Below, one piece after another: positions 27,649-37,600 of a stretch of DNA of 64,000 nt. A program made the translations under genes and the position numbers. Within the stretch, counting starts at the first letter, position 1, and each line of letters starts with the position of its first letter. The stretch comes from UBA7803 sp963822255 (GTDB taxonomy: Bacteria > Pseudomonadota > Gammaproteobacteria > Pseudomonadales > Azotimanducaceae). Below the pieces are notes generated by a model, which had not been told where the DNA came from, searched no databases, and was given only the letters and a program-made list of their open reading frames with translations. The stretch is from NCBI GenBank assembly GCA_963822255.1, contig CAWGGV010000002.1, positions 1-64,000 on the forward strand, given 5' to 3'.

Positions 27649-28854
27649 TCACCCGCCGCCAGAGCGAGCCGGCGCCGGAGCCGGTGCCCGCCACCTCCTG
27701 AGCGGCAGCTTGTTCTTCCGCCACCGAGCGGCGTGCCGCTGCACGCCGCGCAGGCAGCCTTTCGGCGTCCGGTTGAATACCTCGAAGCTGACGTAGCGCC
27801 AGCGTTCCGGGTTCCAGCTACCGAGCCACCGGTAGTTCGAGATGAAGTTGATGAGCGACGCGTCTCCGCGCTCCGCGTGGTGCCGCAGCACCCGCTCGAC
27901 CAGCAAATGCCCCGGTGATAGACGAGCGTACGCATCCGCGTAGGCGGTCTTGAGCATGTAGCAGACGTCGTTGAGGACGAAGGCGATCTGCGCCGCCACC
28001 GCGGTTCCGTCGACATCGAGCTGATAGATCCGGGCGTTGCCGGTTCGCGAGAACGCCTGGACGAGATGCCGGTGAAATGCTGCTTTCGCGGGGTCGAGCG
28101 ACATCGCTTTGCCGGCCGAGTACTCCTCCTTTGCGTGATCGCCGCGAGCTTTCCAGCCGCTGGCTTCCAGTTCGACGAAGACGTCGAATGCCCCGTTCAC
28201 TGCATCCGGCTCGGCATGACACGTGAACTCGACAGTACCGGCCGCTCGCAGGCGATTTCCGGCGTTGCGCAGGTTGGCCCTGAACTTTTTCGACAGTGCC
28301 GCCTGCCCCTCGCCGGCGGTGGTAACGGGAACGACGCAGCACCACGCCGCTTGCTTCGAGACGAACGAGAGTCGGCTGCGGTCGGTAACGCACCGCGCCA
28401 CGTGCGAATGCTCCAGCACACCGTGGAACGTCAGTGAGTCACACCGATACGAGGGATGCCTGCGCAAGCTGCGCAGCAGCGCGTCGAACACTTCCGTCGG
28501 TCGTTCTCCGGCGCCCAGAATGGCGTCCGGCAGGACGTCGAGCTGTGGCGCCGCGGGCATGCGCAGCTGTCGCAGCTCGAGGCGCCCGGAGGTCTGCGCA
28601 GTCATGGGAAATACCGCGGCGAGGCGGTGTCCACGATAAAGGGCGAGAAAGTCGACGTCGGCCGATTGCATGTCCGGCCGCCGCAGGAAGGCCTCATACC
28701 ATTGCGGAAAGTGCGAGGGCATTGGACGTTCGCTGTCCCGGACCAGCGCGGCCCAATCCTCTCGAAGCAGTTCGAGACCCGCGAGGCCCGAACGAATGCG
28801 AAGGTGCCAGCCGTCGCGCCGGTACGATCCGCGGTGAGGTTCTGACCGCGTCAC
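27649..28854 (-). CDS. FemAB/BioF2-like GNAT-fold acyltransferase
   Basis: A protein of about 401 residues with a duplicated GNAT fold. It has LELLREDWAALV near the start, LSKKFRANLRNAGNRLRAAG in the middle (the KxxRxxxR-like helix of FemAB-like enzymes), then GTAVAAQIAFVLNDVCYMLK and AYARLSPGHLLVERVLRHHA, ending with INFISNYRWLGSWNPERWRY. This matches the cellulose/exopolysaccharide-associated FemAB-like acetyltransferases (acetyltransferase_6 type). The start GTG 28854 overlaps the upstream stop (GTGA), tying it to the ATP-grasp gene. Likely acylates or aminoacylates a cell-surface glycan component; exact donor unknown. Confidence 0.82.
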   Translation of the reverse strand: MTRSEPHRGSYRRDGWHLRIRSGLAGLELLREDWAALVRDSERPMPSHFPQWYEAFLRRPDMQSADVDFLALYRGHRLAAVFPMTAQTSGRLELRQLRMPAAPQLDVLPDAILGAGERPTEVFDALLRSLRRHPSYRCDSLTFHGVLEHSHVARCVTDRSRLSFVSKQAAWCCVVPVTTAGEGQAALSKKFRANLRNAGNRLRAAGTVEFTCHAEPDAVNGAFDVFVELEASGWKARGDHAKEEYSAGKAMSLDPAKAAFHRHLVQAFSRTGNARIYQLDVDGTAVAAQIAFVLNDVCYMLKTAYADAYARLSPGHLLVERVLRHHAERGDASLINFISNYRWLGSWNPERWRYVSFEVFNRTPKGCLRGVQRHAARWRKNKLPLRRWRAPAPAPARSGGG

Positions 28855-30058
28855 CGGACGCCGCCCCGGGACAGGAGATGGGCGACGTGGCTGCGCAGGA
28901 ATCGGCTGTAGATGACCATGGTGGGCAGCGGGTCGCGCCACTGCCAGGTGATGTGCCCGTGCGCCTGCAGGCTGGCCCGCACGACGTCGAACAGCCAACG
29001 CCGCTGCGCCGCCAAGCCAATCTTCTTTCGCTGTGCCAGAAAGCCCTGCACGTCGCGCATCAGCCAGTGAGCCCGATAGCCATAGCGGTAGCCACCGGCG
29101 ACGAAGCGCGCCTGCCCGGATCGGACGCAGCCGGAGGCAACCTCCACGGTGAGTCTCGCCAGGTCTTGACCGCTGTCGATGGTATGCGCGATGCCGGCGG
29201 CCAGCCGCGGGTTGTTCTCCAGGAAGAAGAGCTCGCCGGACGTCCGGTCGCGGATGAACTGGATCAATCCGGGGCCGGAGTAGTTGTGGGTGCCGACGAA
29301 CGCCGAGGTGGCCTTCAGCAGATCGGCCGATGGCGGGATGCTCTCGAATTCCACCGCGAACCCGGAGCCGTCGGGCATGTCGGTGCGAGTGACGCATGCC
29401 TCGCAGTAGCCGACGAGCTTGCCATCGGCTGCCACGTAGTCGCACGAAGCCAGCGGCCCCTCGAGGTAACGTTGCACCAGCAGTTGATCGACGTCGGCGG
29501 GCCATTGGCCGAACGCTGCATCGAACTCGCTGCGCGATTGTGCGACGTAGGCCTTGCGACCGTGAACACGATGTGCACTGTCCGGCGACTTGATGATCAG
29601 GGGAAATCCCGAGCTGCTCGGCCGCGTGGTGAAGTGAAGCGCGGTCGCGGACGAGGCGGGTCTCCGGGACCCGAAGCCCCGCTTGTGCCGCAAGCTCGTT
29701 GCCAAGCAGCTTGTCGCGACAGGCGAGAAACAGCTCCTCGCGTACCATGGCCATGTTGGCGCGCTCATGGCGGAAGCAGCCGCGCCCGCAGAGCGTCCAT
29801 GCTGGTCTCCGCCACGGGAAAGATGATCCGGATCTCCGGCCGGGCGTCGATGAGCCGGGTCAGCGCGTCACCGAAGCTGACGGCGTCAGTGAACGGTGGG
29901 TGCGGCCACACCTCGTGACAGTGGCGGGACCATTCGACGTGTGACCGCCGCTGATGCGAAGGCCGGCCCAGCACCACATGGAAACCCGCCCGCGCCAGGG
30001 ACCGCACCACCGCAAGCGTCTGCGGGACGGCGTCGAGAACGAGAACGGCTTCCTTCAT
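28851..30058 (-). CDS. ATP-grasp ligase, carbamoyl-phosphate-synthase-like (frameshifted)
   Basis: Three frames join into one protein of about 400 residues. VLVLDAVPQTLAVVRSLARA is the pre-ATP-grasp Rossmann part with IRIIFPVAETSMDALR. DKLLGNELAAQAGLRVPETR follows, then GFPLIIKSPDSAH (the ATP-binding Lys), QRYLEGPLASCDYV and GLIQFIRDRTSGELFFLENN, NPRLAAGIAH (metal ligands Glu/Asn). Slips near 29765 and 29605 are single-base. ATP-grasp enzymes ligate carboxylates to amines; next to a FemAB-like gene this suggests attaching an amino acid to a glycan or lipid. Start ATG 30058; divergent from the sulfotransferase. Confidence 0.8.
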
Positions 30059-30189
30059 GGGCGATGGCGGCAGGCGCAGCTCGGAGCGTAGTCTTCGAAG
30101 GCTAACAGGGTAGCGACGCGCGTTTGCCGGAAGAATGTAACCTAAACTTCTGTGGATCTACGTACGCCCCATCGAGGCGGCCCTTGCCG

Positions 30190-31266
30190 ATGAGTCGCAG
30201 CGTAGCGATGATGCGGGGATCCGGGGTAGGGAGCGGCGGCATGGGCCCGCGGCCTCGCAACTTCATCGTGTTCTTCGACGAGAAGGTCGGCTCGACGGCG
30301 TTGATCTCGCTGCTCGATCGGATGCGTGACATCTGCATCGTGCAGCTCGCCACCACGATCGCCTACGAACCCTTCGATCGCCACAACTGCGGGCCGATGC
30401 CGAAAAGCCGGCTGAAGCGTTGCCTCAACATGACCCTGGGCGGCGGGGCGGTGGATATGCGGCGGCTGAATCGGCTCTACCTCAAAACCGGACGGGGAGC
30501 GCTGCAACCGATAGACGCGAGCTACGCCGTCGGCTTCAAGATGCGCTTCAGACCGCCCTGGCCGGCGGTCGCCGATCGGCTACCGAAGCTGCGTTGGGGC
30601 CCCGTCAGAAGAGGCATGCGGCTGCTTCGTGAACGACTTCGACGGCATCAGCGCGAGTCGTTCGCCCGCATGATCTTCGACGTCGTGCGAAGCAACCATG
30701 TCGTCGCGTTCGTCATGATCCGCAACGACCTGCTGAGGTGGGCGCTCTCCCACTACCACGGAGACGGCACCGGGCAGCCCGGGCATCTGCAGTTCCGGCT
30801 GGCAGCGGGCGAGATCAGCCGGCACGACATCGGTCGGTTGCACGTCGATTGCGATCGCCTCGCGGGAATCATCGACCGCTGTCGGGCGGATCACGACGCC
30901 AAGCTTCGTCTGCACGCGGACCTGCTGGCTGCGGGCATCGACGCCCACCTCATATGCTACGAAGACTTTCTGCATCGGCGGGAGCAGTGCGTCCGGCAGG
31001 TGCTGAAGCGCATCGGCATCGATCCTCGCCCCGACGAGCTGAGTGAGATTGCCCGTGGCGAGTTGCCCTTCCAGAAGGTGCATCCGGACCGGATCGATGC
31101 CTTCGTCGAGAACCATGAGGAAGTAACGGCGCGATTCCGGCAGCTGCTCGAGGCGCCGACATCAGCCGGCGTCGCGCGCAATGACGTCGAGGAAGCTGTG
31201 TCCGTCCAGCCGGGGGTTGCGGCTGCCACTGAGGTATTCGACCAGCGTCGGCACGACATCGAATGA
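30190..31266 (+). CDS. sulfotransferase (Stf0-like)
   Basis: FIVFFDEKVGSTALISLLDR is the PAPS 5'-phosphosulfate loop (K-x-GST) and VVAFVMIRNDLLRWALSHYH the 3'-phosphate-binding R...S helix. Later HLICYEDFLHRREQCVRQVL and KRIGIDPR match the C-terminal part of sulfotransferases. No signal or membrane segment, so cytosolic use of PAPS on a nucleotide sugar, lipid or glycan precursor. The start is ambiguous: ATG 30190 is used, while ATG 30241 just before PRPRNFIVF is possible. Its 3' end overlaps the convergent phosphodiesterase by 105 bases, so the last 35 residues may be read-through. Confidence 0.82.
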   Translation: MSRSVAMMRGSGVGSGGMGPRPRNFIVFFDEKVGSTALISLLDRMRDICIVQLATTIAYEPFDRHNCGPMPKSRLKRCLNMTLGGGAVDMRRLNRLYLKTGRGALQPIDASYAVGFKMRFRPPWPAVADRLPKLRWGPVRRGMRLLRERLRRHQRESFARMIFDVVRSNHVVAFVMIRNDLLRWALSHYHGDGTGQPGHLQFRLAAGEISRHDIGRLHVDCDRLAGIIDRCRADHDAKLRLHADLLAAGIDAHLICYEDFLHRREQCVRQVLKRIGIDPRPDELSEIARGELPFQKVHPDRIDAFVENHEEVTARFRQLLEAPTSAGVARNDVEEAVSVQPGVAAATEVFDQRRHDIE

Positions 31267-32772
31267 TGGACGGGTGCCGTGGTGCCCGGGCGCGAAGGCG
31301 TCGCCCGCCCAGAGGGACAGTCCGTGGCCACCGGTGTGGCCGCCGGGACGACGCGGTGCAAGCGGGCCAACGACACCGTGTCGCTCGCTCTGGAGGGACA
31401 GCGGGCTGCCGCGCCAGACCACGACGAGGTCCGCCTGGGTCGGGTGGACGCCCAGCGGGTCCTGGCGGTGAGTTCGAACGATGTCCTCCACGACCCCCTC
31501 GCCGGTGTCCGGATCGACGAGCGCTTCGAGTTCCTCTGCCAGAGCATCGCACAGGGCATCGTACTCGTTCGGCGCCACCAGACCATGAGCTTCGCGGCCG
31601 CGCACATTCAGGCGAATCTGCCCATCATAGAAGGCGGGCATCGCGAAGGCCGGCATCTCGGGCCAGAACGGTTGGTACCAGGCCGCGGGCATCCACGACA
31701 ACGTCTGATCCTCTGCTGACCTGCGTGGCGCGAATGTCCTTGTAAGCAGGCGTTGGCCGAGGCGCACGAGCAGAGGCTGTCGCGACCGCTTCGCCGGCGA
31801 ACCGAGGTTGCCGAGCCAGCGCTGGCCGACGTGCGGCGTCCAGGACGACGCTTCGGCGGCGACCAGCTCGGCGATGGGATCCGACGTGCCGCCAGCCATC
31901 AGGGCGCTTCCGAAGGCACGGCGATACAGGTATTCGGGCAGCAGAGCCATCGCCGGCACGTCAGCGCTATTGGGCCCCATGCCGTGCATCGAAAAGAGGG
32001 CCATCGGGCAGTCCGGAAATGCCTTCACCAGGGTACCCAGGAGGTCGTCTACCGCTACGTATACGGCTTCCAGAGCCACGCGTGCGGGCTCGGCAGACGG
32101 CAACTGATGGAGTCGGTGCCCGGGGTCGACGCCGTGCCACAGGGCTTCGATGGCGGAGTGCGGCTCACTGACGACCACGATCCCGAGCGACCAGTCCGGC
32201 AGCCTGTCTCTGAGCAGCCAGCGGCAGATTTCGGCACGCAGGCGCGTTGCCTCGACCAGCGCCAGCCCCATTTCCCGAGTCCGCTCGACGCTCGTCCAGG
32301 TAAATCCATAGATCCATGGCTTCGCGGGATACTCGCCGAAACGCTCACGAATCTCAGCGCCGAGCGATCGTGGGCGGCAGGCCTCCGGCGTGCCCGGATC
32401 GTGGGCGCCCCAGCTCACCACGCCTCGCATAGCTGAGCCTCGGGCCAGATCGAAGTACGGCGGGTCGAAGACGACGGTCGGAAGATCGCAAATGGCGGGG
32501 AATGGTGTGAGCCGCGTCGATCGTTGGGTGGCTCGATATGTCCGTGGGTTCAGGGTCACCGCCGACCACCGCTCGGCGCGACGAGGGCCGAGGCCGGTCG
32601 CAAAGTGTTCCCACGCAAGGCCGGTTCGCTTGGCGGCGCCATGGTCGAGATCGATCCTTGCGCCTCGTTGCAGCAGTGCCTGCAGCCAGGGCATCCGCCC
32701 TTGTTCCAGCAGGGTCTGGGCGACGTTCATCTCGAATCCGTCGAGCCCGATGGCGAGTATGCGATCAGCCAC
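31162..32772 (-). CDS. alkaline-phosphatase-superfamily phosphodiesterase/nucleotide pyrophosphatase
   Basis: A 536-residue metallo-hydrolase core. RILAIGLDGFEMNVAQTLLE carries the first metal Asp, GLAWEHFATGLGPRR the catalytic Thr-containing strip, LGIVVVSEPHSAIEALWHGV and MALFSMHGMGPNSADV further metal His/Asp positions, and a closing GHHGTRPSFDVVPTLVEYLS. This is the type I phosphodiesterase/nucleotide pyrophosphatase family, including glycan-modifying members. Start GTG 32772 follows GAGAGG. It may remove or transfer phosphate-linked groups in the surface-glycan cluster; substrate unknown. It overlaps the glycosyltransferase 3' end by 46 bases. Confidence 0.82.
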   Translation of the reverse strand: MADRILAIGLDGFEMNVAQTLLEQGRMPWLQALLQRGARIDLDHGAAKRTGLAWEHFATGLGPRRAERWSAVTLNPRTYRATQRSTRLTPFPAICDLPTVVFDPPYFDLARGSAMRGVVSWGAHDPGTPEACRPRSLGAEIRERFGEYPAKPWIYGFTWTSVERTREMGLALVEATRLRAEICRWLLRDRLPDWSLGIVVVSEPHSAIEALWHGVDPGHRLHQLPSAEPARVALEAVYVAVDDLLGTLVKAFPDCPMALFSMHGMGPNSADVPAMALLPEYLYRRAFGSALMAGGTSDPIAELVAAEASSWTPHVGQRWLGNLGSPAKRSRQPLLVRLGQRLLTRTFAPRRSAEDQTLSWMPAAWYQPFWPEMPAFAMPAFYDGQIRLNVRGREAHGLVAPNEYDALCDALAEELEALVDPDTGEGVVEDIVRTHRQDPLGVHPTQADLVVVWRGSPLSLQSERHGVVGPLAPRRPGGHTGGHGLSLWAGDAFAPGHHGTRPSFDVVPTLVEYLSGSRNPRLDGHSFLDVIARDAG

Positions 32773-33736
32773 CGGACCTCTCTCGCCAGGCCATGGCGGC
32801 CCTCGGGCCGAACAAAGCGGTAGTCGATGCTTTGGCGTCGCCCCAGCATTGACTCGCATGGTCGCAGAAGGAGTGCGCGTGGTTGCTTCGTTAGCCGGAG
32901 CCATAGCATCACGATGGCACTCTCGAAGCGCATGCCCAGTCCGATGGCACGGGCCAGGCGCCTGACGATGCGGCGCCGCGAGAAGTGGTGCACCTTGCGC
33001 ATGGTGTCGATGTAGCCGATGTCGAAATAGTAGGAACGGATGTAGGCGACCGTCTGGCGTGATGCATCGATGTGGTGGGTGACCTCAGCCTCACGCAACC
33101 AGTGTCCCGTGCCCTTGGCGGCGAGAATCTGCTCGATGACGACAGCCTCCTCCCATCCACGCGTCGGGCGGCTCGGTTGACGGCCCAGCTCCGGATCGAA
33201 AGGGAAGCGAAGCGCATCCGCTCGCCGGATGGCGAAGTTCGCTCCATAGGGCAATGGACCCTCGGCGCCGAACGTATCGGAGACGTCGTCTGGCTCGCGG
33301 CTCGCAAACGCCGAGCGAACGTGTTCCTGTTCCGCGACCAGCCAACCTGGCGGACGGCCCTCGAACGATCGCCCGGATGGGTCCGCCCAGCACGGCTGCG
33401 TCGGCGAAGGCATCCATGGCGCGGCGGTAGGCGCACAGCCAGTTCCGACCCACCGTGACGTCGTCATCTGTCCATATCAGCCATTCCGCACGGCTCGCAG
33501 CGGCGCCGCAGTTGCGGGCGTGAGAGAGTCCTGGTCGCGGCTCTGAACACCCGAACCGGCAGCGGAGCGAAGCAGGAGAGGTCGATGCTGCCGGACCCGC
33601 CACGGTCGCCGTTGTCGACGACCAGTATGTCCCAGTCGCCGTCATCGAACGCACGCCGACAGGCGAGCAGGGACCGCAGAGCCCGCTCCAGGGACGACCT
33701 TCGGTCGCGCGTGCAGATCACGACACTCACGCGCAT
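32727..33736 (-). CDS. family 2 glycosyltransferase (frameshifted)
   Basis: VSVVICTRDRRSSLERALRS opens a GT-A fold. ILVVDNGDRGGS follows, then after a slip SHARNCGAAASRAEWLIWTD and DDVTVGRNW (the DxD motif as TDDDV), and after another slip YGANFAIRRADALRFPFDPE, RGWEEAVVIEQILAAKG (the ED acceptor motif as WEEA) and SYYFDIGYIDTM. Two single-base indels near 33530 and 33350 explain the breaks. Product: transfer of a sugar in surface-glycan assembly. No membrane segments visible. First gene of a minus-strand pair with the phosphodiesterase. Confidence 0.8.
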
Positions 33737-34224
33737 GAAGTGGCGGGGATGGGCTGATCATTCCTGCGATTGTAGCCGTGGTTTCCAGCATCGGGTAAAC
33801 GGGGACTTTGTGACTGGCTTCCCGAGCCGGTAGTGAACGCAGAGGATACCAACCTTCTTTAGCATCACCGATCAACCATTTGAAATATAGGGCTTTGACG
33901 TTTTCATCTCAGCACTCTGCAGTCGCAGACGCTCCCGCGAAAATAAAAGCGGTACAGTGGGATGGTGGGCGACCTCGGCAACGCACGAGTTCCTAATGAC
34001 ACGGGTCGATTCCGCTACGGTGGCGGCTGCGCGCGACTTCTACGCGGAGTTGACCACGGCCACCAGGAGCGCCGGGCTCTTTCCAGTCGCCGACAATGGG
34101 CGGCGGCGGCCCGCTGTTGTTCTATCTGCTGCTGGAGCTCGCTGCTCAATCCGCCGTCAGTTTCTGTGCGGGCTACATCGCCTTGCTGTACAGGATTGAA
34201 GGGACGGCCAATCCCGACCGGTGC
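33737..34224. other. intergenic stretch without a supportable gene
   Basis: The 33850-33960 part is relatively AT-rich (GAAATATAGGGC, AAAATAAAAGCGG) and could hold promoters. On the plus strand, an 80-codon frame at 33957-34199 (TRVDSATVAAARDFYAELTT) can be joined by a one-base slip to LLFYLLLELAAQSAV and ALLYRIEG, which would give a small partly hydrophobic protein. I do not recognise it and it has no clear ribosome-binding site. Nothing else is evident. Confidence 0.35.
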
Positions 34225-34695
34225 TCAGTCGTCGTGCTGGCGATACGCGAACTCGATGGCGTGCGCGGTGGATGCCGGTGGCTGCGCCAGGCGCGCGGCC
34301 AGGCGGTCGATCTTCGACACCGCGTTCAGATAGGCGGTGAGAAAGCCTTCCAGCAGACCGATGGTCACCAGCTCGGGCCGCAGGAGCGTCTCGTTCACGG
34401 CCGGATATTCGCAGACCTCCACGATCAGCGCGTCGTCCTCGGTCCGCAGCCGGGCGGCGCCGAGGTCGCAGGTCGCCAGTGCGGCGTTGAGGGACGCTTC
34501 GAGGGACGCGAGCCCGTCGTCCGCGGGCGTTGCGCATTCCGCGGCAAGCACCGCACCCAGGCGCCGCGCCAGCGCCGGGCCGTCATCCAGCTCTGGGAGA
34601 GTCGCACCGAGCGCGCGGAGCAGAGCGCCCGCCTGGCGCGGCGTGCGCCGCTCGAGCTGGAGCCGGACCGCTGCGTGCATTGCGTTCATGGTCAC
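34225..34695 (-). CDS. bcsD: cellulose synthase subunit D
   Basis: A 156-residue protein, the exact family length, at the position where type I bcs operons carry bcsD. Low-complexity helices lead to CDLGAARLRTEDDALIVEVC and LVTIGLLEGFLTAYLNAVSK, matching the BcsD pattern of a two-stranded central part followed by an L-x-P-x-L-x-G-L-x-x-Y-like helix. BcsD forms a periplasmic octameric ring that bundles glucan chains into crystalline cellulose in Komagataeibacter. Start GTG 34695 overlaps the bcsC stop (GTGA). Assignment rests on length, order and weak motif similarity. Confidence 0.72.
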   Translation of the reverse strand: MTMNAMHAAVRLQLERRTPRQAGALLRALGATLPELDDGPALARRLGAVLAAECATPADDGLASLEASLNAALATCDLGAARLRTEDDALIVEVCEYPAVNETLLRPELVTIGLLEGFLTAYLNAVSKIDRLAARLAQPPASTAHAIEFAYRQHDD

Positions 34696-37600
34696 AACCC
34701 CGGCCGATACTGAAAGGTCATGCGGCCGTACGACTCGGTCCAGTCCGCCGCGCGTTCCACACCGATCTCACCCGTGAACTCGAGCCTCGGCGTCAGCTTG
34801 TAGGTCAGCTCGCTGGACGTGCGGAACCCCATGTTGGTCTGCGACTGTCCTTCGTACACCACCGGCTGCTCGGACTCGAAATCGAACAGCTCGGTCTGCA
34901 GGTCCTGCCGGTTCGGGTAGTAGAACGCCGCATCCTCGGAGAAGTTCTGCACGCTGATCGCACCGCTGAAGTGAATCGTCAGCTTGTCCGTGCGCAGCTC
35001 GTAGTCCAGGGGAATCGACGAGCTGAAGAAACGCTGCGGGCTGAAATAGCCGCCGTGGCCGAGGGTGAAGAACCGCAGGTTCTTGTCGTACGAGAAGTAG
35101 GTGGTGTTCACCCCCGCCCGCAGGTACCGCCCCTGGCTGGCAAGCAGGTCCACGGTGAACCCGAAGTCACCGCCGAAGTGCTCGTTGTCGTCGACGTTCT
35201 CGCCGGTGTTGATGCCGTACCAGCCATCCGCGTACGCGGAGAACCCCTGGAACGACTGCCCGATCTGCATGGCCATGGTGTTGTTGGTGACGCCGCCCCA
35301 TTTCACGCCCGTCAGCGGATCCACTGCGCCTGCATAGGACAGCACGCTCTCGGTGACCGGGCGCCGGGACAGATTCATGCCGATATCGAAGCCGCTGTCG
35401 AACCGGTGCTCGAGCTTCATGCCGCCGATCAGGTTGAGAATCTCGAAGTCCAGCGGTGTGGTGCCCACGTTCAGCGTCAACGCGCCGTTGGTATAGCCGA
35501 CGTTGATGCCGACCCCGCCCGCGTCGGTATCCGCCGGCGCGTACCGGCCTTCCGCATCGACCAGAGCAAACGTGCCGAACCTCCGGGCCCGATTCGGATC
35601 GCTGCCGAAGGTGCCCGAGGTCAGGTAGACGGGCTCCACCTCGAGCTTCAGGCGCCCGAGGTACGGGTTGAAATCCAGGGAGAACGGCGCGCGAAACTCC
35701 GTCAGCTTGCTCAGCCCTTCCTCCCCGCTGCGGTAGCGCATGGCGAGCCCTTGGGACAGGAACGGGCTGGCCTCCGCCTTCAGCCTGTCGAGCTCGGAAT
35801 CCAACGAGCCGCTGGTGACGCTACGGGTGGGCGGCGGCCGGTCGGCCGTCGCGTTGCCTTCCCGGCCCAGATTGCGCAGCCGGTCGCGGATGTCGATCGG
35901 ATCGCCGGTGGTCGGCGCCGGAGCGCTGGCGGCGGCTACGGTGATCGCGCGTGCACGGTGATCCGTTGATTCCGCCGGCTGCCACGGTCTGCCGTCCAGA
36001 TCGAAGGTCTGTAACTGTGCCGGCTCGGTGCGAGGCGCGACGTCGACGCGAGGCGCCGCCGGCGAGCGGCTATAGCCAAGGGCCAGGGCCGGCTGCTGCA
36101 GTTCGGCGCCGGACGGGACCATCGACCTGGCAGGGCCCGGTTGAGACACCGCACTGGCGGGTTCCGTCGTTTCCGCATTGTGCGCCAGCAGGAAGTGCTG
36201 CATGGCCGAGTCGAGGTCGCCCAGCGCCTTGGCGATCCGGCCGACCAGCAGGTGCAGATGCGCGCTGTCGGGGTTGCGTTCCAGCCCGACCTCCGCGATG
36301 GCGTTGGCTCCCGACAGATCGCCCATCTCGAGGCGCAGCGAGATCGCCTGAACCCGCAGCGGCTCGTTGTCGGGCGCCATCTTCAGTGCCTGGTCGAACA
36401 GCGCCGCGGCCTTGTCCCGCTCACCGATTCCCCGCGAGTACTGCGCCATGAGCGCAGTGGTTGCGGCGTCGGTGGTGGCCTCGGGCAGGTCCAGCACCGG
36501 AGTGAGGTGCGCGAGCAGCGCGTCATAGTCCTTGCGTTCCAGTGCATCCTCCGCGAGGCGCACGGCGCTGGGGTACAGCAGCCGCTTCAGGCCCCAGACG
36601 CTGGCAGCGTCCAGCGAAGGGTCTTTCAGCACGCCGAGCACGACCCGCTCCACCTGATCATGCTTTCCCTGGCTCGACAGAAGCTGCACCAGTTGCTCGA
36701 CGGTGCCCAGCTCGAGACCGCCCGGCAGGCCGGAGACGGTGACGGTCGCCGACCCGCCGCTGGCTGACGCGCCGCCGGCCATGGCTCGGCGCGTGGCGTC
36801 GATCTCCGCCTGGATGGATTCGCCCAGGTCGCCGCCATCCTTCGCCAGTGCGCTCCAGTCGGTCGCTTGCGCTGCACCCGGGCCGCCTGTGCCCGGGATG
36901 GTCGCGGCCACCTTCACCATGTGCCAGTCGTCGTTCCAGGCCCGTCGCGACCCCGTGTGGGGCTGGGCAGCGGCCGGCGGCGCCGCCGCAATCGACATCG
37001 GCCGGCGCGATTTGTCCGTGGCTGCCCCGTCCCGCTCGGCGCGGAAGGGATTGTGTGGCGCGATGACCGGCAGCGGCGTCGACCGCGTGGACGGGTGAGC
37101 GGACTCCACGACCGGGGGCAGCCCGCTGTCGCGGCGCAGCCGCTTCGCGTGCTCCGCCGCCTGAATCGCAGTATCCAGATCGTTGGCCGAGTGCGCCGTG
37201 CGAGAGATCAGCGTGTAGACGTCCGGGTTCTCCGGGAACCGGTCCAGGGCGACCTCCAGCAGCTTCGAAGCGGTCTGGATATCGTCCTTGTCCAAAGCCG
37301 CGCCCACGGCACCTTCCACCGCCCACAGATCGTCGGCATCGACCGACATGGCCCGCCGATAGTAGTCGAGCGCCGTGTCGTATTGCCCCATGTGCTGGTG
37401 CACCTCGCCCAGATACCGCAGCACCGCACCGTTCAGCGGATTCGCCTGATGAATCGGCTCCAGGTAGTTCAACGCCAGCTCGTAGCGGCCTTCCTCGATG
37501 GCGCGGCGGCTGGCCCGCATGAGAATGTCGTCGTAGACGCTGGCCATGGTCTGCCGTTCGGCCGGGCTCAGCTCCTTCTGGCGAATCATCAGATCGGTGA

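Noticed and set aside
27560..27701. Small plus-strand frame with AAGGAG before ATG 27560, readable after one slip to an end EPAPEPVPATS
   Set aside because: Too short, needs a frameshift, overlaps the end of the FemAB-like gene and matches no family I know.
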